In this document: piece after piece, positions 53,479-64,000 of the stretch
Position numbering within the stretch: the stretch's first letter is position 1
How the letters are laid out: every line of letters starts with the position of its first letter
Assembly (NCBI GenBank): GCA_021186555.1
Contig: JAJKFL010000005.1
Location: forward strand, 2,863,001-2,927,000
From: Reticulitermes speratus
Taxonomy: Eukaryota > Arthropoda > Insecta > Blattodea > Rhinotermitidae
Direction: 5' to 3'
Length of the DNA: 64,000 bases
The notes under the pieces: generated by a model
Database searches by the model: none
Told to the model about the DNA's origin: nothing
What the model saw: only the letters and a program-made list of their open reading frames with translations
Position numbers and translations under genes: made by a program

Positions 53479-55497
53479 TTAGCGGTGTTACAATGCCACT
53501 CACAGACAGCAGTCAGTGCTTTAGCGGTGTTACAATGCCACTCACAGACAGCAGTCAGTGCTTTAGCGGTGTTACAATGCCACTCACAGACAGCAGTCAG
53601 TGCTTTAGCGGTGTTACAACGCCACTCACAGACAGCAGTCAGTGCTTTAGCGGTGTTACAATGCCACTCACAGACAACAGTCAGTGCTGTAGCGGTGTTA
53701 CAATGCCACTCACAGACAGCAGTCAGTGCTTTAGCGGTGTTACAATGCCACTCACAGACAGCAGTCAGTGCTTTAGCGGTGTTACAATGCCACTCACAGA
53801 CAGCAGTCAGTGCTGTAGCGGTGTTACAATGCCACTCACAGACAACAGTCAGTGCTGTAGCGGTGTTACAATGCCACTCACAGACAGCAGTCAGTGCTGT
53901 AGCGGTGTTACGATGCCACTCACAGACAGCAGTCAGTGCTGTAGCGGTGTTACAATGCCACTCACAGACAGCAGTCAGTGCTGTAGCGGTGTTACAATGC
54001 CACTCACAGACAGCAGTCAGTGCTGTAGCGGTGTTACAATGCCACTCACAGACAGCAGTCAGTGCTTTAGCGGTGTTACAATGCCACTCACAGACAGCAG
54101 TCAGTGCTTTAGCGGTGTTACAATGCCACTCACAGACATCAGTCAGTGCTTTAGCGGTGTTACAATGCCACTCACAGACAGCAGTCAGTGCTGTAGCGGT
54201 GTTACAATGCCACTCACAGACAGCAGTCAGTGCTGTAGCGGTGTTACAATGCCACTCAAAGACAGCAGTCAGTTCTTTAGCAGTGTTACAATGCCACTCA
54301 CAGACAGCAGTCAGTGCTTTAGCGGTGTTACAATGCCACTCACAGACAGCAGTCAGTGCTTTAGCGGTGTTACAATGCCACTCAAAGACAGCAGTCAGTT
54401 CTTTAGCAGTGTTACAATGCCACTCACAGACAGCAGTCAGTGCTTTAGCGGTGTTACAATGCCACTCACAGACAGCAGTCAGTTCTTTAGCGGTGTTACA
54501 ATGCCACTCACAGACAGCAGTCAGTGCTTTAGCGGTGTTACAATGCCACTCACAGACAGCAGTCAGTGCTTTAGCGGTGTTACAATGCCACTCACAGACA
54601 GCAGTCAGTGCTGTAGCGGTGTTACAATGCCACTCACAGACAACAGTCAGTGCTGTAGCGGTGTTACAATGCCACTCACAGACAGCAGTCAGTGCTTTAG
54701 CGGTGTTACAATGCCACTCACAGACAGCAGTCAGTGCTGTAGCGGTGTTACAATGCCACTCACAGACAGCAGTCAGTGCTTTAGCGGTGTTACAATGCCA
54801 CTCACAGACAGCAGTCAGTGCTTTAGCGGTGTTACAATGCCACTCACAGACAGCAGTCAGTGCTGTAGCGGTGTTACAATGCCACTCACAGACAGCAGTC
54901 AGTGCTGTAGCGGTGTTACAATGCCACTCACAGACAACAGTCAGTGCTTTAGCGGTGTTACAATGCCACTCACAGACAGCAGTCAGTGCTGTAGCGGTGT
55001 TACAATGCCACTCACAGACAGCAGTCAGTGCTGTAGCGGTGTTACAATGCCACTCACAGACAGCAGTCAGTGCTGTAGCGGTGTTACAATGCCACTCACA
55101 GACAGCAGTCAGTGCTGTAGCGGTGTTACAATGCCACTCACAGACAGCAGTCAGTGCTGTAGCGGTGTTACAATGCCACTCACAGACAGCAGTCAGTGCT
55201 GTAGCGGTGTTACAATGCCACTCACAGACAGCAGTCAGTGCTGTAGCGGTGTTACAATGCCTCTCACAGACAGCAGTCAGTGCTGTAGCGGTGTTACAAT
55301 GCCACTCACAGACAGCAGTCAGTGCTGTAGCGGTGTTACAATGCCACTCACAGACAGCAGTCAGTGCTGTAGCGGTGTTACAATGCCACTCACAGACAGC
55401 AGTCAGTGCTGTAGCGGTGTTACAATGCCTCTCACAGACAGCAGTCAGTGCTGTAGCGGTGTTACAATGCCACTCACAGACCGCAGTCAGTGCAGCT
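53479..55497 (+). repeat. 42-bp minisatellite, about 48 units
   Basis: The unit AGCGGTGTTACAATGCCACT continues with CACAGACAGCAGTCAGTGCT and TT or GT. Because 42 is a multiple of 3 and the unit lacks stops in two frames, there are two long frames: 738 codons repeating GVTMPLTDSSQCFS and 684 codons repeating AVLQCHSQTAVSAL. Substitutions (TTT/TGT, AGC/AAC, ACA/AAA, GGT/AGT) mostly change the amino acid. There is no signal peptide or flanking domain. I treat it as non-coding satellite, with a small chance of a repeat protein. Confidence 0.93.
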
Positions 55498-55504
55498 CCT
55501 TGCC

Positions 55505-55960
55505 ACTGCTAAGCTCCGTGCCCAGTTGAACACAGTGCTACGTGCAGTGCTTTCTGTCCACACACTGCAGATAGCTGACGATGAATATCTGACGGTGTAA
55601 CGCCTTCTTTCCACAGGAACCACGTGGTCATTCTCTGCCCATGTTAATCGCCTTCCATTTTGCGACTCTTGACAATGCACTTCCATCGCTAGACTTCGTA
55701 AGGACGAAGCAGTTTTCAACAGGCACGCACGACTAGGGACACTTGTTGGTGCAATGCTGCACTAAGACTATATTATACGATGATAACTCGACCTTACTGT
55801 TTATTTGTCGAAACAGCGGCCCCTGTCTAAATCATCTCCGAAAGCCCTTCGTAGCACTGTTCCCGTCCTGCCAATACCGTGACGGAACACCGATAAAGAC
55901 CACGTCCGATTTCTCCCATTGTTTATCCCACTATGTTGTAAATGACCTAACAACTATTTT
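55505..55960. other. No gene recognised
   Basis: No features identified. Confidence 0.4.
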
Positions 55961-55965
55961 TCCCA

Positions 55966-56175
55966 CGGCTCGACAGCCCCTAGTGGGCCAGGGCCACCTC
56001 ATTATCGAGGCTTCACGATCATACTCAGACACACCACACACGGTAGGACTCCTCTGGATCAGCCCGACGCAAAGGCCTCTACCTAACACACAACTCACAC
56101 GAGACAGTCTTCCATGCCCCCAGCAAGCGAGCGGCCGCAGACCCACGCCTTAGAACGCGCGGCCACTGGGATCGG
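55966..56175 (-). mobile_element. SINE family B copy with deletion
   Basis: On the minus strand the head starts CCGATCCCAGTGGCCGCGCG, but box B is deleted. The sequence jumps from the CTTGCTGG stem to GGGGGCATGGAAGAC. Without box B it cannot act as a Pol III template of the usual kind. Confidence 0.88.
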
Positions 56176-56204
56176 CACCTATTAACTAATAGTTCCCGTC
56201 TAAG

Positions 56205-56342
56205 CCCTAACATAACAGCTGACAGAAACAAGAACTAGTTAAACCACACTGCCGCCAACTTTTGCAAACAAAAACCGAACGCAAATTAATCACGGTTACG
56301 TACTTCACTATACCCGACAAGCGACGTTTAGGACACCCGGTA
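56205..56342 (-). mobile_element. Mariner-like end fragment
   Basis: On the minus strand the terminus TACCGGGTGTCCTAAACGTC is followed by ATAGTGAAGTACGTAACC and GTTTGCAAAAGTTGGCGGCA. The order matches the right end of the element at 63490-63711. The other end is not seen. Confidence 0.6.
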
Positions 56343-56620
56343 TAATAGCTAGTAACTAGATAAAAGTCAATATAAAACCATGAAGAAATCACTTTCACTG
56401 CGAGCCACTCTCTCATCTGCTTACGTTTAGTTTTGGGGAGAGTGCACAGCACTTAAGAAAGGTTACACTTTCATTAAAACGAACGCTCACAACTCAGCTA
56501 TGTTCTTCACACATCTTCATTTCCTAATGACCTTTTGCAAAGAAATAGTTCTTCATATAAAAGTTCGGGCTTTCACGGTGGGTGTTGCTCTTCTGAATTA
56601 TTACACCGTGTATAATAATT

Positions 56621-56787
56621 GTTCCGACGTTTCGGAGGAACATGCTACCGATCAGAACTCAGAGCGCTAGGTGACGACCCTAGCAACTTTCCTACACGTC
56701 CTAAGACCAATCATTTCGGCAACCACCTGAACCAAATTCAGATACCTTGAAAATGAAACCAGAACGTCCCTCCGAAACGTCGGAATT
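56621..56787. mobile_element. Inverted-repeat element with CGAAACGTCGG ends
   Basis: GTTCCGACGTTTCGGAGG at the left and CCTCCGAAACGTCGGAAT at the right are reverse complements. The interior has CTAGGTGACGACCCTAG. It gives the CGAAACGTCGG motif in both orientations. Confidence 0.6.
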
Positions 56788-56794
56788 TGTCCTA

Positions 56795-57205
56795 CATTAC
56801 GTAAGTCAGAACATCATTTGATAGTCTTCATGTCATTAAAGACATCGACAGGAAATATTTGAAGAGTAAGTATCCAATACCGTCCCTGAGCATATTTGCA
56901 CTAAGAGCAATAATTTCCTTACAAAGTGGCAGCCATGTCTGACGCGGAAAATAAATGGTGCGAGCAACAAACGGAAAGACATTCTGTGGTTTGTATATTT
57001 CGCGCTGGAGAGGCACTACGTAGCCTCGCAGTTAAATAGTTGCTTTAGCGACCATTCATGCGTCTGATCGCCATCAGTTTCATTCCTGCTGGGTACTGAC
57101 CCGGGAACAAGTATCCACCACCTGAATTCGGGATATGCCACAATGACAGCTGAACACCTCACAATTCGGAGCTTTAAATACTAATACGAGGTTTCCGATA
57201 AACGA
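56795..57205. other. No gene recognised
   Basis: No features identified. Confidence 0.4.
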
Positions 57206-57214
57206 CTGGATTAC

Positions 57215-57445
57215 TAACTCCATGGAGCAGAGTCCTGCTTAAGAAGCTAACACTTACTCAGCTAGACATTTAATGGAACCCCAAGGTTCATCACCGTGTT
57301 CACCGCAGCCCGCCACTTTTCCCAATCCTGAGTCACATGAATCCTATACACGCCCTTCCATCCTATTCCATTAACACACATTTCAATATTATCCTCCCAC
57401 CTCTCCTATGTCTTCCAAGTGGGTTCTTTCCTTCACGTTTCTTGC
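57215..57445 (-). mobile_element. LINE family 1 3' fragment, diverged
   Basis: CTAACTCCATGGAGCAGAGT, AATGGAACCCCAAGGTTCAT and GCAGCCCGCCACTTTTCCCA correspond to the 3' part at 5643-5830. The tail repeat is reduced to one unit. Confidence 0.8.
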
Positions 57446-57526
57446 CCATAACGAGTGCAGTTAACATAAGATATATGTACAGTATAACCATGTTTAGATT
57501 AATAAATTCTTAACACATAACCACAG

Positions 57527-58245
57527 GGTCGTGCCACTGCTCAGGCGGTTAGTTGCCGGTCTCTCACCGCGAAGGCCTGGGTTCGATCCAGGGTAGGTTC
57601 TTGTGGGATTTGTGGTGGACAAGGTGGCACTGGGACAGGATTTTCTCCAAGTACTTCGGTTTCCCCGTCAATTTCATTCCACCGGTGCTGCATTAAGTCG
57701 CCGGCCTCTCACCGCGAAGGCCCGGGTTCGATCCCGGGTAGGTCTACGTGGGATTTGTGGTGGACAAGGTGGCACTGGGACAGGATTTTCTCCAAGTACT
57801 TCGGTTTCCCCGTCAATTTCATTCCACCGGTGCTGCTTTAAGTCGCCGGCCTCTCACCGCGAAGGCCCGGGTTCGATCCCGGGTAGGTCTACGTGGGATT
57901 TGTGGTGGACAAGGTGGCACTGGGACAGGATTTTCTCCAAGTACTTAGGATTCCCCCTGTCAATTTCATTCCACCGGTGCTCCATTAAGTCGCCGGCCTC
58001 TCACCGCGAAGACACGGGTTCGATCCCGGGTAGGTCCATGTGGGATTTGTGGTGGACAAGGTGGCACTGGGACAGGATTTTCTCCAAGTACTTCGGTTTC
58101 CCCCTGTCAATTTCATTCCACCGATGCTCCATTAAAATGGAAAAACAAAAAACCTCATCATCATCGTCATCACAGAGTTGCACCAAGAAGCCTTAAGGCT
58201 GCGGTGCGTCCGTAGCATCTGCTGCGGGGCCCTTCACCATAAAAA
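57527..58245 (+). mobile_element. SINE family C with four-fold tandem head and body
   Basis: One SINE C head and half body is followed by three more units of about 148 bp at about 57695, 57840 and 57988, each starting AGTCGCCGGCCTCTCACCGC. Only the last has the 3' part with GCTGCGGTGCGTCC and CCCTTCACC. Junctions join GTGCTNCATTA to AGTCGCC inside box A, so units 2-4 have box B (GGTTCGATCCCGG) but an incomplete box A. Confidence 0.92.
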
Positions 58246-58394
58246 AAATTGTAGCGATGGTCACAGCTGTATGTTCGCAGCACGTCAGCACCCAAAGCTA
58301 TCTCCACCCATCTACAAAGCCAAGTAATCGTCTGTTTCAAAAATCACTATACACAAAATTAACAGTACTGAGTAGCAGTAAAATTACAAACGGT

Positions 58395-58515
58395 TAATGT
58401 ATGGCATATATGGGGAGCAGAGGTATAGCTCCGCTCATTCTTAACCTCGGCAACAGACGAAGGTGAGTAGCTATACGCCCTGGCCGTTTTCTCCCCGGAA
58501 AATACTGTACATACT
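58395..58515 (-). mobile_element. SINE A-related 3' fragment
   Basis: GAGGTATAGCTCCGCTCATT and CTTAACCTCGGCAACAGACG match the A tail on the minus strand. Confidence 0.65.
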
Positions 58516-58519
58516 GGGC

Positions 58520-59040
58520 ACGGTGTGTGTGATACGTGCGTTCTGAACAGTGCCGCGTACAAGAATAGTGGAACGTGTACGAACGAGATTCAGCGATGGA
58601 TAAAGAGAAAACACAACACAGTTCTTTTAACCGAGGACAAACTGGACGATTTACAGCCCGCATGGATACTCGCCCCGAAAAGCAGAACCGTACAAGAACC
58701 CTTTTCCCTAGACTGGGAAAGACAGGAGCAGGTGTTGCACATAGTTAAGAATCGTTAGCCAAAGGACTTGATTCGGAACTTGTGCTTTTTTCTCTGATAC
58801 GGCACGGTTTACATTACATGGGAATGTAAACAGCCAGAATATCTGTCCCCATGCAGTTCACAGAGTTCCTCTGCACGGCCGTAAAACAGGAGTGTGGTGT
58901 GCAGCAAGTGCGCTCAAAATCATATATCTTTGTTTTTTGAAGAAACGATAGATAACTCGCCGACTATGGTTTCGTAATATCCAGATGTGAATCCGTTAGA
59001 TTATTTTGTGAGACATAAAGGTAGAGTTGATGTGAACGAA
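58520..59040. other. No gene recognised
   Basis: No features identified. Confidence 0.4.
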
Positions 59041-59058
59041 CCACATTCCTTGCTACTA

Positions 59059-59374
59059 TAATAATAACCATGGCTCGACAGCCCTATATGGGCTTGGGCC
59101 TCGTCTTTCCGAGGTTACTTGGTCTTGTGCATTTGTGGCAGTGAGTGACCAGCCCACTCAATCCTGATGTCACTGCCAGAGCCAGTCAGGAGACTTGGGT
59201 GAGAAATGGCCGCTGAATTTTGCTTACGAAACATCTCTTTTCATGCCCCTCCGAAGGAAGTGGTGCTCCGGATTTTTATCGCCCTTAAAAATCCATCGAC
59301 CTCGGTCGGGATCGAACCCGCGAACCTTGGGTCCAGTGGCGAGCACGCTAACCACTAGTCCACCGAGGTCGACG
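59059..59374 (-). mobile_element. SINE family E copy with 15-bp target-site duplication
   Basis: CATTCCTTGCTACTA is at 59044-59058 and 59375-59389. The minus strand starts CCTCGGTGGACTAGTGGTTA with box B (GGGTTCGATCCCG), and ends AATAAT-type. This is the reference copy for family E. Confidence 0.95.
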
Positions 59375-59414
59375 CATTCCTTGCTACTACTGGAAGATAT
59401 TTGAAGTGAAATTA

Positions 59415-59885
59415 CAGTAGGCCCTCGATTTAACGGACTTCGAATTTAACGGACAAAAAATTTGTCCTAAAGGAAAATTTTAGAACCTTTTTTTCTTTCG
59501 CGAACAGAAAAAAAAAGTGGTGGAAACACTCCACTAGTTACATTGTACAGTGGCAACACTGCACTAGTTACATTGTACAGTGGCAACACTCCACTAGTTA
59601 CATTGTACAGTTTTTGACGTGTTTAATTAAAATAAAGTTCGATTCCTGTCGTAAATTTATTTTTATATATTTAACAGATGTTTTAGTGACGTGTATAAAT
59701 TACTGAATGCACATTATAATAATATTTTATTGATACTTATACATTATAATAACATTTTAATACACCCTGTACATTGTTAAGTTCGTTATTAATATATGTT
59801 TTTAAAATACATTCGATTTAACGGACTTTCGGCAATAGCGGACACCCCCCCCCCCCCATTATTCCGTTAAATCGAGGGCCTACTG
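59415..59885. mobile_element. Pogo/Tigger-like MITE
   Basis: The termini CAGTAGGCCCTCGATTTAAC pair perfectly and are flanked by TA at 59413-59414 and 59886-59887. The interior holds three units of about 30 bp (CACTAGTTACATTGTACAGT, 59525-59610) and a C run at about 59846. Confidence 0.95.
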
Positions 59886-59889
59886 TACT

Positions 59890-60490
59890 CGTATTTCAAG
59901 AATATTTTCAGACGGAGTGAGTCCTGCTTAGAAGCTGGAGGTCAGCACTTCGACACTATTCTAAATGTAGACGAAAAGCGGACTCCACACACCCGGCGGA
60001 CGCAGGCTTCCTTTGTGATAAAGCTCCCGCGACGGCAGCCGTGCTGAGGAACACGATTAAAGGCACACACTGTATATCGCGTACGTATAACACCAATACG
60101 CCATTTGAATAGAACGACTGAGAAAAAGACCACGAAACGGAGTGCGACCAATGTGAGCCAGGGACGTCCAAAACACGACACACGAAAGCTACCCAATCAA
60201 CAATTACGATCAGTTATAGTACACGCGTATAATACAACCACGCTGCTACAACACACTGAAACCACAACACCCGAAACTTAAGACATTCACAACAATTACA
60301 ACTGTTTGATGCTACAAGGTTTTTAACTCCTCGTAAACAACGGAAAAACATGTCTTCATACGCGGAAACCAACGTACTATTTTTTTCCACAGCCCTTTTC
60401 TATCCATTCATGTACGTTTCGCTACTATGGTAACCCGCAGAGAAGCATACTGCGCAAGCTCCGGATTTCAAAAACATCTAACTACACAAT
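59890..60490. other. No gene recognised
   Basis: No features identified. Confidence 0.4.
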
Positions 60491-60499
60491 ATCAGTACA

Positions 60500-60960
60500 T
60501 TATATGGTGCTGAATTTCATGCAATATGGATCGGAAAGTTGGACCTTGAACAAAGGAAATATAGAAAAACTTATGACTTTTGAAAAAAAAAAAAGTTTTG
60601 AGAAAAATTTATGGGGTCGTGAATGATAGAGGCATCTGGCGTATAAGATATAATACAGAAATTTACAACCTGTATAAAGAGCCAGATGTAATTAAAGTGG
60701 TAAAAGCCAACCGATTGAGATGGATATGACATCTATTTAGAACAGATGATAACAACCCCTGTAAAAAAGGTCACCTTTAATGATCCATTTCATGTAAAAA
60801 GGAAAGTAGGAAGACCAGCTACACGATGGCATGATGATGTAGAAAACGACCTCAAGACTCTTAAAGTAAGCCAATGGAAAAGGAAAGCCCAGGAAAGGAA
60901 TCAATGGAAGAAGATCATTGGGGCGGTGTTGGCCTAAATAGGCCGTTGCACCAAAGAAGA
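60500..60960 (+). pseudogene. LINE family 3, C-terminal fragment
   Basis: The plus strand shows MQYGSESWTLNKGNIEKLMT, KVLRKIYGVVNDRGIWRIRY, NLYKEPDVIKVVKANRLRWI and, after an in-frame TGA, KVGRPATRWHDDVENDLKTL and WKRKAQERNQWKKI. This is the C-terminus of a non-LTR retrotransposon polyprotein of a different family from those above. An A run at about 60584 shifts the frame. The tail is GAAGAAGAATAATAA. Confidence 0.85.
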
Positions 60961-60964
60961 AGAA

Positions 60965-61600
60965 TAATAATTTCATGCAAATGTGAATTCCAGCTCTATA
61001 CACTGCAGTTATATTACCTACACATCGACCGTTCACTTCGATCGTACTGTTGGTATCAGATTAGGTACCTGAAACACCAGTTTATTACAATTGTCAACAG
61101 GTAGATCTTCCAAGTTTTTATAAAGTGATTCACATTCTATGACCAACACTAACTACACTCGTCTACATCCAAACATTATCTACACACGGAGCAAAAAAGA
61201 CAAAGTCAAAAAGCTATACAGTTATCTACGAGAGTATTTTATATGACAACTCGTATCACATTTCCCTCGGTATGTTTCGCGTGACGGCAGGAAGCGCGGC
61301 GCTCGCTGCTATTCCAACCTACCGAGACTCGGGGTCCACGCGTTTTAATTCATTCCACTGCAGTTATTATTAGGTTTTTACTCACCGTACTTTTAAAGAA
61401 GGTGCCGAAAATGTTTTTTTCTGGCGTTACATCTACCAAACACGTTGCTCACTGCACGTCGAGAAGTCAAGAGCATACTGGAAATGACTAAAGGCAGTTT
61501 TCCAATAAAATAATGTTCTTATATTATTGAAGGTTGAGCACACGAAATGTGGGTTGACTTTAAAGTCACACTGCTCAAGACGTAGGGGGCACAGCAATGA
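60965..61600. other. No gene recognised
   Basis: No features identified. Confidence 0.4.
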
Positions 61601-61604
61601 AAGC

Positions 61605-61880
61605 TAAACTAATTTTGGCAGGTTATGTCATCAAGTTGGTGTGGCGTACACTGTGCAGTGCGGACACCGTGAGTATCCCGGCATATCACGTCTGCATTCA
61701 AGTTCAGTACGCACATAGGCATGCGGGGTGTAACTGTAGCTGCAGCATGTCGTATCCTTGCACCACGTTCCGGCAAGGTGGCGGGCAATGTTGAACATAA
61801 AACAGCATCCTCCATGTACCCAAGAAGGCGAAATGAAGTGGCGTGAGGTCAGGTGATCGAGGTGGCCAGGTGAGAGAGGC
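61605..61880 (-). pseudogene. Mariner-type transposase, C-terminal fragment
   Basis: The minus strand reads WPPRSPDLTPLHFAFLG around the last catalytic motif and then, one frame over, GYMEDAVLCSTLPATLPERG and ARIRHAAATVTPRM. The WPPRSPDLTP block is diagnostic of IS630/Tc1/mariner transposases. The frameshift and the missing N-terminal two thirds show it is dead. It is more diverged from the pseudogene at 16270 than chance point changes would give, so it is probably another family. Confidence 0.75.
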
Positions 61881-62039
61881 CAAATAAATTCATGCAGAAG
61901 AGTTCCCTTGAGAAATCAATAGTTCCTAAGCCAGAGAGTGAATTCTCCAAATATTTTGGAAACGAGTGGTCGAATACCGTGTTCTTAAGAGACCACCGAT
62001 GGTCTCCAAACTAACCCACATTAACACACTGCAGTTTCT

Positions 62040-62200
62040 TATCCCAATTCTTTGATCCAATTTAATATTATCCTCTCACCTACATTTAGATCTTCCAAAC
62101 AGTTTCTTTCGTTCAGATTTCCACACCAAAACCCCATACTTCGTATCCATCATACGTGTCACAAGCCCCGCCTATCTTAACCTTTTGAATCACCCCATTA
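62040..62200 (-). mobile_element. LINE family 1 3' fragment, old
   Basis: TTTAATATTATCCTCTCACC, TTTAGATCTTCCAAACAG and CACACCAAAACCCCATAC follow the order of 5815-5900, with many changes. Confidence 0.65.
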
Positions 62201-62414
62201 TTTGATTTTGAACTTACGAAACAAAAAACTACATAGGGACCAAGTCCAGCGAATATAGTGGTTGGCTAATCAAAAGAATATGAATGGGAAATCATTCCCG
62301 TGTGAACAGTAAACTTGCCAAGTAGCGGCACTCTCGTATAGGCCTATGCGTCACTGTAGACATACATATGCATACGAACAGTACATCACCACAGGCAGCC
62401 AAACTCTTAACAAA

Positions 62415-62676
62415 TGGGCCAGGATAGCGACTCGCTACGGGCTGGATGGTCCGTGGATCGAATCCCTGTGCGGGCGAGATTTTTCGCCCCCGTCCAGACT
62501 GGTCCTGAGACCCATCCAGCCTTCTGTACAACGGCTACCGGGTCTTTTTGGCGGTAAAGCGGCCGGGGAGTCGAGTTGACCACCCACCCCACAGAGTGCC
62601 GAGGTTAAAGAAAGAGTAGTTACACCTATACTCCCCCTCTGGGCCTTCATGGCCTGTTCTAGGGTGAAATTTACTT
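62415..62676 (+). mobile_element. SINE family A copy with box A deletion
   Basis: The head reads GGGCCAGGATAGCGACTCGC, skipping the CTCAGTCGGTATAG part, while box B (GGATCGAATCCC) is intact. The body and the GGGTGAAATTTAC tail are standard. Confidence 0.9.
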
Positions 62677-62689
62677 TATTTTTATCTTC

Positions 62690-63480
62690 TAAAAGTGCAC
62701 AGTATTCCACTCCCGATATACTGTCCCTACATGAACGAGCAGCCAAGGCACATCATCGGCCTCAAATAAAATTAAGCTTGCTACAATGGTTACAAGTTAC
62801 TGAGAGGTAATTTTATGGAAAGGGGAAGCGATATAGAGTAAACTGTTCCGGCTATCGGTTGTCAAATTATATCCGTGCGGAACACAGCAAGCCGTCGTCG
62901 GTTGGTGGATGGGCGGATGCTTGTCTATAAACGGACAAACGGCAAGCGGTCTGTGGATATGCAGGAAAACAAGCAATGGGTCGCTGAATGCATTTCCGAG
63001 TACGAACTAAAAGCCGTCGGTCGAATGGCAGTGCACACACATACCGACACCTTGCGGAATCAAATTACCGACAAAGCTCAAACACACCAACACACACGAT
63101 CTAACGCCGGTATAAAATATAACGGAATATTAACGTAATTACCAATTATTACACAGCAAGTCGGAACTTATAATAAATACCCTCACCATATCTCAGTTCG
63201 TCGCGTAATTTCGGGATGTTACTAATGAAATGGTGAAGCACTGCTGTTACAGATCGTAACTGTTGCATTAGGTGGCTGATACTGCAATCTCTCATTACTA
63301 ACACTACCACAAAATAAAAAAAAACACACATAACTCATGCACAAATAATAGCACACAACAGAAAGTAGTGCGGTCAGTAAAACTGAAACACACTTAACAC
63401 GTCATACCGCTATTTTGTAAAAAAAATGGGACAACCCACTGTATACCAGATAGGAAGTCAGCCCCATTTTACACAACAGG
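62690..63480. other. No gene recognised
   Basis: No features identified. Confidence 0.4.
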
Positions 63481-63489
63481 GACGATATA

Positions 63490-63711
63490 TACAGAGTGCC
63501 CTAAATCGCTTTACCTAGATCAAGCTCAAGTTCCATGGAAACACTACGACCAAGATGGAAATTCAGCATACACACACACACACGACAGCCGATAGCCATA
63601 TGAGCTGGTGTAAGTTGCCAACTGTTGCAAATTAAAACTGAATGCAAGTGAAAATAATCAGAATTCAAGTATTTCACTATGTCGGTAAAGTGACTTTTAG
63701 GGCACCCGGTA
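63490..63711. mobile_element. Mariner-like non-autonomous element
   Basis: The left end TACAGAGTGCCCTAAATCGC and the right end in reverse complement TACCGGGTGCCCTAAAAGTC are imperfect inverted repeats over about 28 bp. A short (AC)n run lies at 63574. There is no transposase. Confidence 0.65.
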
Positions 63712-63907
63712 TTTGTCGTCCGCATTACTGAGCTCAAGTGTAACGAGTCCTACCCAGTTTCTAACAGTCAAAACAAAACTGCCTGAACCTATCTTTAGTT
63801 GCAGAAAGTCACGGATAAATGAATATCATTAATAATGCAACTTGTATCAGCCGCCTGAAGTAGGTGCTAACCCACACCTACGTAGACCCCTGGTACTGGA
63901 AGGATGG

Positions 63908-64000
63908 TAAAGACGAGGTAAAGGTAAAGGTAAAGCAACCCCCAGGCCCTGAGGGGTCCAGGAGGTTGAGGCTCCCAGATTTGTAGACAATCGGCACATG
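63908..64000 (-). mobile_element. SINE family D copy, cut by the window end
   Basis: The tail of three TTTACC repeats is followed by the D 3' region (GGGAGCCTCAACCTCCTGG on the minus strand). The head lies beyond the window. Confidence 0.92.

Overview
The window looks like repeat-dense, gene-poor nuclear DNA from an animal, most likely an arthropod and probably an insect with a large genome. The grounds are the Tc1/mariner-type transposase relic at 16270-17330, whose motif order matches a family I know from insect genomes, non-LTR retrotransposon 3' ends of a kind common in arthropods, many tRNA-headed SINEs, and hAT, pogo/Tigger, PIF/Harbinger and mariner-type non-autonomous elements. I cannot name the species. 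I found no intact host protein gene, no functional tRNA or rRNA gene, and no bacterial features. The long open frames either lie in tandem repeats or cross transposon remnants.

Layout. 1-3100: an inverted pair of SINEs, small inverted-repeat elements, and a 39-bp minisatellite grown from the 3' end of a LINE. 3100-7500: a CCATGG-rich minisatellite, a LINE 3' fragment and SINEs. 7985-11460: two large satellites, one with a 52-bp unit and one with a 91-bp dimer carrying a 503-bp higher-order duplication. 12300-20340: SINEs with clean target-site duplications, a 17-bp minisatellite beside a mariner-like terminus, a mariner-type transposase pseudogene, a LINE 3' ORF, a hAT element with 8-bp duplications and a Harbinger element that keeps part of its transposase N-terminus. 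21230-30900: three large arrays of a 114-bp unit, in both orientations, mixed with copies of a dispersed module called X here. 31500-46050: SINE clusters, including SINEs nested inside other SINEs, a GC-rich inverted-repeat element, a 295-bp palindrome, two abutting hAT elements and pogo-type elements. 47065-48031: a 31-bp array. 50605-52165: a fourth 114-bp array inside an element bounded by TTAA. 53479-55497: a 42-bp array with a 738-codon open frame. 56000-64000: SINEs, including one whose unit is repeated four times, LINE tails and mariner-type remnants.

SINE families as used here, all with recognisable A and B boxes. A: box A like TAGCTCAGTCGG, tail CTTTAC. B: Leu/Ser-type head with GGCCGCGCGGTCTAAGG. 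B': the B head on a different body. C: head TGGCTCAGGCGGTTAG. D: head TGGCGCAGTTGGTTGAGG, tail TTTACC repeats. E: head GTGGACTAGTGGTTAGCG, tail AAT repeats.

The main theme is tandem arrays arising from transposon sequence: a LINE 3' end gives the 39-bp array, a mariner terminus the 17-bp array, a TTAA-flanked element contains the 114-bp arrays, and a SINE has become a four-fold tandem. A second theme is a short motif, CTGANGA-T-stem-GAAAC, that recurs in inverted-repeat and Penelope-like remnants and resembles a hammerhead ribozyme core.
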